Part shown: positions 7,657-16,383 of the stretch, in pieces
Numbering within the stretch: position 1 is the stretch's first letter
Layout: the number at the start of each line of letters is the position of its first letter
Assembly (NCBI RefSeq): GCF_016916835.1
Contig: NZ_JAFFIX010000006.1
Span: 1 to 64,000 of the forward strand
Origin: Actinacidiphila bryophytorum
GTDB lineage: Bacteria > Actinomycetota > Actinomycetes > Streptomycetales > Streptomycetaceae
Reading direction: 5' to 3'
DNA length: 64,000 bases
The notes under the pieces: generated by a model
What the model saw: the letters and a program-made list of their open reading frames with translations, nothing else
Database searches by the model: none
Told to the model about the DNA's origin: nothing
Made by a program: the position numbers and the translations under genes

Positions 7657-8931
7657 ATGGACGTCGTCGCCGAACGGGTCGCCGCGCTGCGCGGGGAACG
7701 CGTCGACCACCGCTTCAAGGGCCTGCCGCCGGACGCGGCAGGACTCACCGTCGGCGAACTCGCCGCCCAGCGGCGCACCCTCACCGACGGCGGCTTCACC
7801 ACCCCGCTGCTCGTCCTGTCCGCGGAAGCGCTCGACCACAACCTCGGCGTACTCGAACACTGGACGGCACAGCGCGGCCTCGCCTTCGCCCCGCACGGCA
7901 AGACGTCCATGGCCCCGCAGCTCTTCGCCCGCCAACTGGAGCGCGGCGCCTGGGGCATCACCGTCGCCGTACCCCACCAGGTGCGGGTCTGCCGGGCCTT
8001 CGGCGTCCCCCGGATCTTCCTCGCCAACGAACTCGTCGACGCCGCCGCGCTGCGCTGGATCGGCGCGGAACTCGACGCCGACCCCGGCTTCGAGTTCGTC
8101 GCCTACGTCGACTCCGTGCGCGGCGTCCAGCTCATGCAGGACGCGCTCGCCGCCGCAGGCGTACGCCGGCAGGTCGACGTCGTCGTGGAGCTGGGCGCGG
8201 GGGACGGCGCCCGGACCGGGGCGCGTACCGAGGCGGACTGCGCCGCCGTCGCCGCCGCCGTCGCCGCGGCCGGGCAGCTGCGGCTCGTCGGCGTCGCCGG
8301 ATACGAGGCCGAGGTCCCCGACGCCGGCCCCGAACAGGTACGCGCCTGGCTGCGGCGGCTCGTCGCGCTCGCCGCGGAGCTGGACCGGGGCGGTGCGTTC
8401 GGCGGCGCCGAGCAGATCGTGGTCAGCGCGGGCGGCTCCGCGTGGTTCGACGCGGTCGCCGATGTCTTCGCCGGCATCGGCGGGATGTCGCGGCCCGTGC
8501 TGCCGCTGCTGCGGTCGGGGGCGTACGTGACGCACGACGACGCGCACTACGCCCGGGTCACGCCCTTCACCCGGGTGCCCGGGCACCTGGAGCCGGCCTT
8601 CCGGCTGTGGGCGCAGGTCGTCTCCCGGCCCGAGCCGGGGCAGGCCTTCCTCAACGCGGGGAAGCGGGACGTGCCGTACGACCTCGGGCTGCCCACGCCC
8701 GTGGCCGTGCGGTCCGCTGCGGGGCTGCGCCCCGCGCCCGCCGGGCTCGGCGTCAGCCGGCTGTCCGACCAGCACGCGTGGCTTTCCGTGCCGCCGGACG
8801 ACGGGATCGAGGTCGGGGACCTCGTGTGCCTCGGGCTTTCGCACCCGTGCACCACCTTCGAGAAGTGGCCGCTCATTCCCGTCGCCACGGCCGACGGCAC
8901 GATCACGGACTACGTCCGCACCTTCTTCTAG
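7657..8931 (+). CDS. PLP-dependent amino acid deaminase / D-threonine aldolase-like (DSD1 family)
   Basis: Predicted protein of 424 residues. The ATG at 7657 has GGAGGG 6 nt upstream. It has a fold-type III (alanine racemase-like) N-terminal barrel followed by a D-serine dehydratase-like C-terminal domain. The segment LAFAPHGKTSMAPQL (about residue 84 onward) holds the PLP lysine. HPCTTFEKW near the C terminus matches the metal-binding His/Cys region of D-serine dehydratase and D-threo-hydroxyaspartate dehydratase relatives. It probably removes ammonia from a D-hydroxyamino acid, giving an enamine for RidA. The gene is divergent from the kinase-IclR-RidA operon. Substrate assignment is inference. 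Confidence 0.8.
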   Translation: MDVVAERVAALRGERVDHRFKGLPPDAAGLTVGELAAQRRTLTDGGFTTPLLVLSAEALDHNLGVLEHWTAQRGLAFAPHGKTSMAPQLFARQLERGAWGITVAVPHQVRVCRAFGVPRIFLANELVDAAALRWIGAELDADPGFEFVAYVDSVRGVQLMQDALAAAGVRRQVDVVVELGAGDGARTGARTEADCAAVAAAVAAAGQLRLVGVAGYEAEVPDAGPEQVRAWLRRLVALAAELDRGGAFGGAEQIVVSAGGSAWFDAVADVFAGIGGMSRPVLPLLRSGAYVTHDDAHYARVTPFTRVPGHLEPAFRLWAQVVSRPEPGQAFLNAGKRDVPYDLGLPTPVAVRSAAGLRPAPAGLGVSRLSDQHAWLSVPPDDGIEVGDLVCLGLSHPCTTFEKWPLIPVATADGTITDYVRTFF

Positions 8932-8939
8932 CCCCCGAG

Positions 8940-9320
8940 CGCCCCCCGGCGGTGGGTTGCGCGCGCAGTTCCCCCCGCCCCTGGGTGATTGCCCCTTGCT
9001 GTAGGCAGTCGCCTTTCCCACCGTCGCGGCTGGTCTCGCAGTTCCCCGAGCCCCTGAGGTCCTGCCACTTGCTGTGGCGTTGCTTCTTTCCCACTCCTCG
9101 GGCTGGGCGCGCAGTTCCCCGCGCCCCTAAAAACGCTCGCCCTCCTGCCCAGAGGGCGCCGCCTGCTGGCGCCAGCTCTGCGGGGAGAGGGCACCCCTCA
9201 GGAGGCGCTGGGGGTACCCCCAGGCGAAGCTCTGGGGGCGGAACTGCGCGACCAGCCACCCACCGGCCGAAAGGTGCAAGCCCACAGCAGGTGGCACCCA
9301 CCCAGGGGCTAGGGTCCTGG
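8940..9320. repeat. Cluster of family A and family B repeats
   Basis: This gene-free stretch of about 380 bp contains at least two reverse-oriented family A cores (GCGCGCAGTTCCCCGCGCCCC and a CCGCCCCT variant near 8966 and 9106). It also has one family B copy around 9204-9240 (GGGGGTACCCCCAGGCGAAG core). A third arm-like piece, GTTCCCCGAGCCCCTGA, lies near 9040. No promoter stands out, although one must lie before the gene starting at 9322. Confidence 0.65.
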
Positions 9321-9321
9321 T

Positions 9322-10893
9322 ATGGACCTGGTCGTGCGGGGTGTCCGCGTGGTGGACGGGAGCGGGGCGCCCGCGTTCACGGGCGACGTCGCCGTCGAGG
9401 ACGGGCGGATCGCCGAGGTGCGGCGAGGGCGCGGCAGGGGGCCGGCCGGGGGCAGGGTCGTCGATGGGCGCGGGCTCGTGCTCGCGCCCGGCTTCATCGA
9501 CATGCACGCGCACAGCGACCTGGCCCTGCTGACGGACCCGGCCCACGAGGCGAAGGCGGCCCAGGGCGTCACCCTGGAGGTCCTGGGCCAGGACGGCCTG
9601 TCGTACGCGCCCGCCGACGACCGCACCCTGGAGACGCTGCGCACCCTGATCGCCGGGTGGAACGGCGACGGCTCGGACGTCGAGTTCGACTGGCGCACCG
9701 TCGGCGGCTACCTGGACCGCCTGGACCGCGGCGTCGCGGTCAACGCCGCCTACCTCGTACCGCAGGGCACCGTCCGGATGGCGGTGGTCGGCTGGGAGGA
9801 CCGGCCGGCGACGCCGGACGAGTTGCGCAGGATGAAGCAGCTGGTCGCGGAGGGTATGGAGCAGGGCGCGGTGGGGATGTCGTCGGGCCTGACGTACACC
9901 CCGGGGATGTACGCCCCCGACACCGAGCTGACGGAGTTGTGCCGGGTGGTCGCAGAGCACGGCGGCTACTACTGCCCGCACCACCGTTCGTACGGCGCCG
10001 GGGCGCTGCGCGCGTACGAGGAGATGATCGCCGTCGCGACGGACGCGGGCTGCCCGCTGCACCTGGCGCACGCGACGATGAACTTCGACGTCAACGCCGG
10101 CCGCGCCCCGGATCTGCTCGACGTGCTGGACAAGGCGCTCGCGGACGGCGCGGACATCACCCTGGACAGCTACCCGTACACCGCCGGGTGTACGACGCTG
10201 GTGGCGCTGCTGCCGAGCTGGGCGGCGGTCGGCGGCCCGGAGGCCACGCTGGCCAGGCTGCGCGACGCGCCCACCGCGGAGCGGATCAGGCACGCCCTGG
10301 AGGTCGAGGGCTCCGACGGCTGCCACGGGGTGCCGGTGGACTGGTCGACCGTCGAGGTGTCGGGCACCGCGGACCCGGCGCTGGCCGACCGCGTCGGCAC
10401 CCGGCTGAGCGGCTGGCCCGCGGCCCGCGACCTGCTGCTGGCCGACCGGCTCGGCACCACGATCCTGCAGCACGTCGGCGACGAGCGGAACGTGCGCACG
10501 GTGATGCGCCACCGCACGCACACCGCCGGCTCCGACGGCATCCTGCACGGCAGCAAGCCGCACCCGCGGGCGTACGGCACCTTCCCGCACTACCTGGGGC
10601 ACTACGTGCGCGAGCTGGGCGTGCTCGGCCTGGAGGAGTGCGTCGCCCACATGACCGGCCGCCCCGCCGCCCGGCTGCGGCTGCCGGACCGGGGCCTGGT
10701 CCGCGAGGGCCACCGCGCCGACCTGGTCCTCTTCGACCCGGACACGGTCGCCTCGGGCGCGACCTACGACCGGCCGCGCACCCTGCCGACAGGCATCCCC
10801 TACGTCCTGGTCGACGGTCGCTTCGTCATCGAGGACGGCCGTCGGACGGACGTGCTGGCGGGGCGGTCCGTGCGCTCGGCAGGCCGGCCCTGA
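9322..10893 (+). CDS. N-acyl-D-amino-acid deacylase (D-aminoacylase)
   Basis: Predicted protein of 523 residues in the amidohydrolase superfamily. The N-terminal beta-sandwich part (MDLVVRGVRVVDGSG) leads into the metal-binding PGFIDMHAHSD motif near residue 58. Later conserved blocks include SSGLTYTPGMYA, HHRSYGAG, HLAHATMNFD and a C-terminal SDGILHGSKPHPRAYGTFPHYL region typical of D-aminoacylases. It hydrolyses N-acyl-D-amino acids to free D-amino acids, which the upstream deaminase could then process. Its 3' end overlaps the convergent KAP-receiver gene by 68 bp. Confidence 0.88.
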   Translation: MDLVVRGVRVVDGSGAPAFTGDVAVEDGRIAEVRRGRGRGPAGGRVVDGRGLVLAPGFIDMHAHSDLALLTDPAHEAKAAQGVTLEVLGQDGLSYAPADDRTLETLRTLIAGWNGDGSDVEFDWRTVGGYLDRLDRGVAVNAAYLVPQGTVRMAVVGWEDRPATPDELRRMKQLVAEGMEQGAVGMSSGLTYTPGMYAPDTELTELCRVVAEHGGYYCPHHRSYGAGALRAYEEMIAVATDAGCPLHLAHATMNFDVNAGRAPDLLDVLDKALADGADITLDSYPYTAGCTTLVALLPSWAAVGGPEATLARLRDAPTAERIRHALEVEGSDGCHGVPVDWSTVEVSGTADPALADRVGTRLSGWPAARDLLLADRLGTTILQHVGDERNVRTVMRHRTHTAGSDGILHGSKPHPRAYGTFPHYLGHYVRELGVLGLEECVAHMTGRPAARLRLPDRGLVREGHRADLVLFDPDTVASGATYDRPRTLPTGIPYVLVDGRFVIEDGRRTDVLAGRSVRSAGRP

Positions 10894-12775
10894 CTCTGTC
10901 GAGGTGATCGAGGAGGTCCCCGAAGTTCACGGTCACGTCGAGCGCCCCCACCTCGCGGGCCTTCGCCAGCCGCGCCTGAGTGGCCTCCGAGCTGTAGTAG
11001 ACGACGGGTCCGGTGTACGTCCGCTCGGCGCGCAGCCGCCGCACGTAGTCGAAGCCCGCCTCGCGCTCGCGGCCCCGCTGGATGTCGGAGACCATCACGT
11101 CCGGCACGAAGGCGGCGATGGCGTCGTCGGCTTCGTCCTCGTCACCGGCCACTTTGACGATGGCGCCCGAAAGGCGCAGGAAGGACGCCCCGGCCACCTC
11201 GATGTTCCCCGGCTGGTCGTCCACCCACAGCACGCGCATCCCGGCGTACCGCCGCCGGTTCGGGCGCTCCTCCAGGCCGAACGCCCGGTCGACGACCGGC
11301 TGCGGCAGGCCGTAGCTGCTCTCGGGTTCCGGGTCGGGGACCGGCACGGGCACCGGCAGCAGCTGCAGGCGGGCGACCAGCTCCCCCGTCCCGTCCAGGG
11401 CCAGCAGCTCGTCCAGCAGCGAGGTGAAGCCCCGGTCGGCGGCGAGCCGCGGGAAGTCCGCGGGCAGCCGGCGCTCCAAGTCGGGCAGCGCGTCCTGCAG
11501 GGCGGCCGGGTGGAAGGCCACCTCGTGGTACGTCAGCTGCGCGGTCATCCGGTCGGCGTCCTCGGCGGGCGGGCCGGCTGCGTCCGGCGGGCGGTGCGCC
11601 AGCGCCCGCAGCAGCCGGTAGTCGCGGAACTCGGTGAGGGTGTCCCGCTCCGAGGGCGCCCGCGGGATGGTCATCATGCGGTAGAAGTCGGCGTAGAAGT
11701 ACTGGAGCAGCAGCACCCGCAGCACCGCCTGCGGGCCGAAGTCGCGCCAGGCCGGGTTGAGGGTCGCTTCCAGCACGAAGCCGTTGACCAGGCGTTTGAT
11801 ACGCCGGGGGTTGCGCCCCGAGCGTTCGATCAGCAGCCGGGTGAGGTCGCCGTCGAGGTAGGCGGAGATGCCCGCGTGCCGGGCGCAGCGCTCGACGTAG
11901 GCGGTGATGTCGCGGTCGGCGGCCGCCGGGACGCGGTAGACGGTCTGGAAGATCTTCTCCATGAAGGCCGACGCGGCGGGCGACAGGTCGCGCAGCAGCC
12001 CGCCGGGGGCCAGCGCCGAGCGGTCGCAGCCGATGACGAAGGCAAGGCCGGGCACGTCGAGGTACAGCTTGAGCGCCTCGCACACCGCGAGCACGGTCTC
12101 CTCGGAGCAGCGGTCGAGGTCGTCGATGAAGACCACGAGCAGCCGCCCGCCGGTGCTGCCGGGACCGCGCTGCGCCCAGTCGTCGACCATGCGGCGCAGC
12201 ACGTTGCGCATCTCGTTGCGGGTACGGGCGTCGGCGCTCATCCGGTTCCACAGCTCGTTGACCGGCCCGGCCGCCTGGAAGAGGCCCGCGGCGGCGGTCA
12301 GCAGCGCGCGCAGCGTGCCGGCCAGCGGGCGGTTGCCGCGCAGTTTGTTCAGACCGCGGCGCAGCACGTTCGGGTCGAGGCCGGTCAGCACCGACTTGAT
12401 CAGGCCTTCGAGCACGTCACCGCCGGAACCGGAGGCGGTCCACGCGTTGTACCAGACCTGGCTGACCCCCCGCTCCCCGCGCAGCCGGCAGTCGGTCAGC
12501 CGCATCAGGCTGGACTTGCCCATGCCCCACCCGCCGTCGACGGCGAGCGTGAAGGGCGTGGAGCGGCGGGAGGACACCAGCAGCCGGCACAGCCGCTCCG
12601 CGGTCTCGGTCGCACCCAGCGCGTCCTGCTCACCGCCCGCCACCGGCTCGTCACCGAGCAGCGAGAACCCCGCCGCCTCCGGCGCCCCGCTGCCGTCGGC
12701 CGGCAGTCCCTGCCGCGGCCACGGCTGCTCCCCCAGGTCACCGGGAGGAGGCGGCGCGGCAGGCGGCGGAGGCAC
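10826..12775 (-). CDS. KAP-family P-loop NTPase fused to a C-terminal response-regulator receiver domain
   Basis: Predicted protein of 649 residues from a GTG at 12775. The open frame extends further both ways in other genes' territory, but family similarity begins here. The N-terminal about 40 residues are Pro/Gly rich. The Walker A motif is GGWGMGKSS (about residue 80) and the Walker B is FIDDLDRCS (about residue 217), the KAP hallmark. A helical region follows. From Met513 the sequence is a CheY-like receiver: VDD at 518-520, phospho-acceptor Asp564 in MVSDIQRG, and a YYSSEA strand. The usual Lys before Pro/Phe is not evident (VTVNFGDLL). KAP NTPases are often membrane-associated and include phage-exclusion proteins. 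The role here is unknown. Confidence 0.82.
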   Translation of the reverse strand: MPPPPAAPPPPGDLGEQPWPRQGLPADGSGAPEAAGFSLLGDEPVAGGEQDALGATETAERLCRLLVSSRRSTPFTLAVDGGWGMGKSSLMRLTDCRLRGERGVSQVWYNAWTASGSGGDVLEGLIKSVLTGLDPNVLRRGLNKLRGNRPLAGTLRALLTAAAGLFQAAGPVNELWNRMSADARTRNEMRNVLRRMVDDWAQRGPGSTGGRLLVVFIDDLDRCSEETVLAVCEALKLYLDVPGLAFVIGCDRSALAPGGLLRDLSPAASAFMEKIFQTVYRVPAAADRDITAYVERCARHAGISAYLDGDLTRLLIERSGRNPRRIKRLVNGFVLEATLNPAWRDFGPQAVLRVLLLQYFYADFYRMMTIPRAPSERDTLTEFRDYRLLRALAHRPPDAAGPPAEDADRMTAQLTYHEVAFHPAALQDALPDLERRLPADFPRLAADRGFTSLLDELLALDGTGELVARLQLLPVPVPVPDPEPESSYGLPQPVVDRAFGLEERPNRRRYAGMRVLWVDDQPGNIEVAGASFLRLSGAIVKVAGDEDEADDAIAAFVPDVMVSDIQRGREREAGFDYVRRLRAERTYTGPVVYYSSEATQARLAKAREVGALDVTVNFGDLLDHLDRVRAGLPSARTAPPARPSDGRPR

Positions 12776-12865
12776 GCCACCAGTGTCCCAGCGAGGCCCT
12801 GCCGCGTCCCCCGGGTGGCGAAAAACACCGCGCGGCGGACGTGACCTGCCCGTAAGGTGACCGGC

Positions 12866-14077
12866 ATGCAGGTGATCCAGTCCACGAAGCTCGCAAACGT
12901 CTGTTACGAGATCCGGGGTCCGGTTCTTGAGGAGGCGATGCGGCTGGAGGCGGCCGGACACCGCATCCTCAAGCTGAACACCGGGAATCCGGCCGGGTTC
13001 GGGTTCGAGTGCCCGCCCGAGATCCTTGAGGACATGCTGCGCACCCTGAAGGACGCGCACGGATACGGCGACGCCAAGGGTCTGCTGTCGGCACGCCGGG
13101 CGGTGATGCAGCACTACCAGACCAAGGGCATCCCGCTGGACGTCGAGGACGTCTACCTCGGCAACGGCGTGTCCGAGCTGATCCAGATGTCGATGCAGGC
13201 GCTGCTGGACGACGGCGACGAGGTGCTGGTCCCCGCGCCCGACTACCCGCTGTGGACGGCCTCGGTCGCCCTGGCCGGCGGCACCGCGGTGCACTACCGG
13301 TGCGACGAGCAGTCCGACTGGATGCCGGACCTGGCAGACATCGAGCGCAAGGTGACCGACCGCACCAAGGCGATCGTGATCATCAACCCGAACAACCCGA
13401 CCGGTGCGGTGTACGACGAGGAGCTGCTGCGCGGGCTCACCGACATCGCACGCCGGCACCGCCTGGTGGTCTGCTCCGACGAGATCTACGACAAGATCCT
13501 CTACGACGACGCCACCCACACCCCGACCGCGGCCATCGCCCCCGACCTGCTCACCCTGACCTTCAACGGCCTGTCCAAGGCCTACCGGGTGGCCGGCTAC
13601 CGCAGCGGCTGGATGGCGGTGTGCGGCCCCAAGACGCACGCGGGCAGCTACATCGAGGGCCTGACGATCCTGGCCAACATGCGGCTGTGCGCCAACATGC
13701 CGGCCCAGCACGCGATCGCCACCGCGCTCGGCGGGCACCAGTCGATCACCTCGCTGGTGCTGCCCGGCGGGCGGCTCGCCGCCCAGCGGGACGCCACGTA
13801 CGAGGCGCTGACCGCCATCCCCGGCGTGACCTGCGTCAAGCCCAAGGGCGCGCTGTACGCCTTCCCGCGGCTCGACCCGCAGGTCTACAAGATCAAGGAC
13901 GACCGGCAGATGGTCCTCGACCTGCTGCGGGCCGAGAAGATCATGATCGTCCACGGGACCGGGTTCAACTGGATCGAACCCGACCACTTCAGGATCGTCA
14001 CGCTGCCGCGTGCGGAGGACCTGACCGAGGCCATCGGCCGTATCGGCCGCTTCCTGGACGGCTACTCGCAGCGTTAG
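12866..14077 (+). CDS. alaA: AlaA-type alanine aminotransferase (PLP-dependent, class I)
   Basis: Predicted protein of 403 residues, essentially the length of E. coli AlaA and closely similar along its whole length (for example LENVCYDIRGPV-like start, NIGNP-like LNTGNPAGFGFE, VIINPNNPTGAVY, DEIYDKILYDD). The PLP lysine lies in FNGLSKAYRVAGYRSGW. It interconverts pyruvate plus glutamate with alanine plus 2-oxoglutarate in the cytosol. The ATG at 12866 has TAAGGTGA upstream. It is transcribed divergently from the KAP-receiver gene across a 90-bp gap. Confidence 0.9.
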   Translation: MQVIQSTKLANVCYEIRGPVLEEAMRLEAAGHRILKLNTGNPAGFGFECPPEILEDMLRTLKDAHGYGDAKGLLSARRAVMQHYQTKGIPLDVEDVYLGNGVSELIQMSMQALLDDGDEVLVPAPDYPLWTASVALAGGTAVHYRCDEQSDWMPDLADIERKVTDRTKAIVIINPNNPTGAVYDEELLRGLTDIARRHRLVVCSDEIYDKILYDDATHTPTAAIAPDLLTLTFNGLSKAYRVAGYRSGWMAVCGPKTHAGSYIEGLTILANMRLCANMPAQHAIATALGGHQSITSLVLPGGRLAAQRDATYEALTAIPGVTCVKPKGALYAFPRLDPQVYKIKDDRQMVLDLLRAEKIMIVHGTGFNWIEPDHFRIVTLPRAEDLTEAIGRIGRFLDGYSQR

Positions 14078-14099
14078 CGCTGCCGCGCGGGCCGAGCGT

Positions 14100-14292
14100 T
14101 TTAGGGGCGCGGGGAACTGCGCGCCAAGCCGTCCTCCGGCCGGTGGTCCCGAGCGAAGCGAGATGGGGGCACCCCCAGGCGGAGCTCTGGGGGAGGACCG
14201 AACAGCCCCTTTCGGACGGTGGCGACGTGCAGCCCGTCGTGGGCTGGTCGCGCAGTTCCCCGCGCCCCTGGTGGTTGCCCTCCAGGGCAGGG
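14100..14292. repeat. Family A inverted pair enclosing a family B copy
   Basis: A forward family A arm near 14103 (GGGGCGCGGGGAACTGCGCG) and a reverse arm near 14252-14272 enclose a family B element at 14162-14196 that starts GATGGGGGCACCCCCAGG. The block fills the space between the convergent alaA and pckG genes. A bidirectional terminator is the simplest reading. Confidence 0.7.
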
Positions 14293-16134
14293 TCAGCCCA
14301 GGCGGGCGACCAGGGCCTCGTACTCGGCCCAGAGCTCGGGCGGGGTGTGATCCCCGAAGGTCGAAAGGTGGCCGGGCATCAGCGCGGCCTCCTCGCGCCA
14401 GACCTCGGGGTCGACGGACAGGAGCAGGTCGAGGTCGGACGGGGCGAGGCCGAGACCCTCGGTGTCGAGGGCGCCCGGGGCCGGGAGGATGCCGATGGGG
14501 GTGCGGACCCCCTCCGCCGTACCGTCGAGGCGCTCGACGATCCACTTCAGCACGCGGCTGTTCTCGCCGAAGCCGGGCCAGACGAAGCGGCCGTCCGCGT
14601 CCTTCCTGAACCAGTTGACGTAGTAGATCGCCGGCAGCTTCGCCGGGTCGTGGGCCTTGCCCACCTCCAGCCAGTGCGCGAAGTAGTCGCCCATGTTGTA
14701 GCCGCAGAAGGGCAGCATCGCGAACGGGTCGCGGCGCAGTTCGCCGACCTTGCCCTCGGCGGCGGCGGTCTTCTCGCTGGCGATGTTCGCGCCGAGGAAG
14801 ACGCCGTGCTGCCAGTCGAAGGACTCGGTGACCAGCGGTACGGCCGAGGCGCGGCGCCCGCCGAAGAGGATCGCGGAGATCGGGACGCCGCGCGGGTCCT
14901 CCCACTCGGGGGCGATGATCGGGCACTGCCCGGCCGGGACGGTGAAGCGGGCGTTGGGGTGGGCGGCGGGCGTGCCGGACGCGGGGGTCCAGTCGTTGCC
15001 CTTCCAGTCGGTGAGGTGCGCCGGGGGTTCCTCGGTCATGCCCTCCCACCACACGTCGCCGTCGTCGGTGAGGGCGACGTTGGTGAAGACGGAGTTGGCG
15101 TACATCGTCTTCATGGCGTTGGCGTTGGTGTGCTCGCCGGTGCCGGGGGCGACGCCGAAGAAGCCGGCCTCGGGGTTGATGGCGTACAGGCGGCCGTCGT
15201 CGCCGAAGCGCATCCAGGCGATGTCGTCGCCGATGGTCTCGACGCTCCAGCCGGAGATGGTGGGCTCCAGCATCGCCAGGTTGGTCTTGCCGCACGCGGA
15301 GGGGAAGGCGGCGGCGACGTAGCGGGCCTGCCCGCGGGGCGGGGTGAGCTTGAGGATCAGCATGTGCTCGGCCAGCCAGCCCTCGTCGCGGGCCATGACC
15401 GAGGCGATACGCAGGGCGTAGCACTTCTTGCCGAGCAGGGCGTTGCCGCCGTAGCCGGAGCCGTAGGACCAGATCTCCCGGTCCTCGGGGAAGTGCGAGA
15501 TGTACTTGGTGTCGCTGCAGGGCCACGGCACGTCGGCCTGGCCCTCGGCGAGGGGTGCGCCGACGGAGTGGACGGCCTTGACGAAGTCGCCGTCGGTGCC
15601 CAGTTCGTCCAACACGGCGCGGCCCATCCGGGTCATCGTGCGCATGGACACGGCGACGTAGGCGGAGTCGGTGATCTCCACGCCCATCGCGGACAGCGGC
15701 GAGCCGAGCGGCCCCATGCAGAAGGGCACGACGTACATGGTCCGGCCGCGCATCGACCCGCGGAAGAGACCTCCCCCAGAGCCTCCGGCCTGGGAGGTAG
15801 CCCCATCTCCGCTAAAGATCTCCCGCATCTCCGCGGGGTCCTTCCAGTGGTTGGTGGGGCCTGCGTCCTCCTCGCGGGCGGAGCAGATGAACGTACGGTC
15901 CTCGACGCGCGCCACGTCGGAGGGGTCGGAGGCCGCGTGGTACGAGTTCGGCCGCAGGGTCGGATCGAGCCTGGTGAAGGTGCCCTTGGCGACGAGTTCC
16001 GCCGCCAGCAGGTCGTACTCCGCCTGCGAGCCGTCGCACCAGACGACCTCGTCGGGCTGGGTGAGTTCGGCGATCTCGCCGACCCATCGGATCAGTTCCT
16101 GGTGTTCGGTGGGAGCCGCAATACCGCGCGCCAC
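14293..16134 (-). CDS. pckG: GTP-dependent phosphoenolpyruvate carboxykinase
   Basis: Predicted protein of 613 residues. The GTG at 16134 has GACGGAGCG a few bases upstream, while a longer frame to 16251 lacks a site. PckG converts oxaloacetate plus GTP to phosphoenolpyruvate, the entry step of gluconeogenesis. Family motifs are intact: FCMGPLGSP, the kinase P-loop [13 protein letters not shown], the metal/substrate site [15 protein letters not shown], and FLGANIASE. It is odd in containing a family B repeat at 15770-15807, read in frame as [12 protein letters not shown] just before [13 protein letters not shown]. Other actinobacterial PckG proteins, as far as I recall, have no such loop. Confidence 0.93.
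   Translation of the reverse strand: MARGIAAPTEHQELIRWVGEIAELTQPDEVVWCDGSQAEYDLLAAELVAKGTFTRLDPTLRPNSYHAASDPSDVARVEDRTFICSAREEDAGPTNHWKDPAEMREIFSGDGATSQAGGSGGGLFRGSMRGRTMYVVPFCMGPLGSPLSAMGVEITDSAYVAVSMRTMTRMGRAVLDELGTDGDFVKAVHSVGAPLAEGQADVPWPCSDTKYISHFPEDREIWSYGSGYGGNALLGKKCYALRIASVMARDEGWLAEHMLILKLTPPRGQARYVAAAFPSACGKTNLAMLEPTISGWSVETIGDDIAWMRFGDDGRLYAINPEAGFFGVAPGTGEHTNANAMKTMYANSVFTNVALTDDGDVWWEGMTEEPPAHLTDWKGNDWTPASGTPAAHPNARFTVPAGQCPIIAPEWEDPRGVPISAILFGGRRASAVPLVTESFDWQHGVFLGANIASEKTAAAEGKVGELRRDPFAMLPFCGYNMGDYFAHWLEVGKAHDPAKLPAIYYVNWFRKDADGRFVWPGFGENSRVLKWIVERLDGTAEGVRTPIGILPAPGALDTEGLGLAPSDLDLLLSVDPEVWREEAALMPGHLSTFGDHTPPELWAEYEALVARLG
15770..15807 (-). repeat. Family B repeat inserted in frame within pckG
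   Basis: This 38-bp element (begins CCTCCCCCAGAGCCTCCGGC on the plus strand) matches the element inside hutH at 60381-60418 with two mismatches. It is related to intergenic copies at about 9204, 14162, 37127, 56105 and 61568. In the pckG frame it encodes a Gly/Ser-rich stretch that includes [10 protein letters not shown], ahead of the conserved RGRTMYV block. Confidence 0.8.
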
Positions 16135-16248
16135 GATCGCTCCGTCCCGCCGGGTCCGCACAGACCGGCGTGAGAGTTGAGGGTTGGTTCGGCCCCTTGG
16201 GGGCTGCGGCCCGGACGCGTTCGTGGAGTGCTCATCCGGTACCGACCG

Positions 16249-16262
16249 CACTCATATGAGTG
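16249..16262. promoter_or_regulatory. 14-bp perfect palindrome between pckG and trhA
   Basis: CACTCATATGAGTG is a perfect palindrome lying 115 bp before the pckG start and 122 bp before the divergent trhA start. A partial copy (GAATGAGTC) follows at about 16275. It has the size and position of an operator in a divergent promoter region. No regulator is named by the sequence. Confidence 0.5.
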
Positions 16263-16353
16263 TGAGGCCGATCGAATGAGTCTGTCCAGAGGAGCGGAAG
16301 TGAGCCCCGCCACGGCCGCGACGACGCCCGCACCCGTGGCCTGCGACAGGGCA

Positions 16354-16371
16354 ACCTACGGTGACGTAGGT
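16354..16371. promoter_or_regulatory. Inverted repeat immediately upstream of trhA
   Basis: ACCTACG-GTGA-CGTAGGT gives perfect 7-bp arms around a 4-bp spacer. It ends 12 bp before the chosen ATG of the hemolysin III-like gene. The geometry resembles TetR-type operators. It would lie over the transcription or translation start, which suggests repression. This is inference from position and symmetry. Confidence 0.5.
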
Positions 16372-16383
16372 AGGATTGACGCC

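Noticed and set aside
10826-15526. A minus-strand open frame of more than 1500 codons
   Set aside because: Only its 10826-12775 part resembles a protein family. The rest is antisense to alaA or out of frame with pckG and owes its openness to GC-rich codons.
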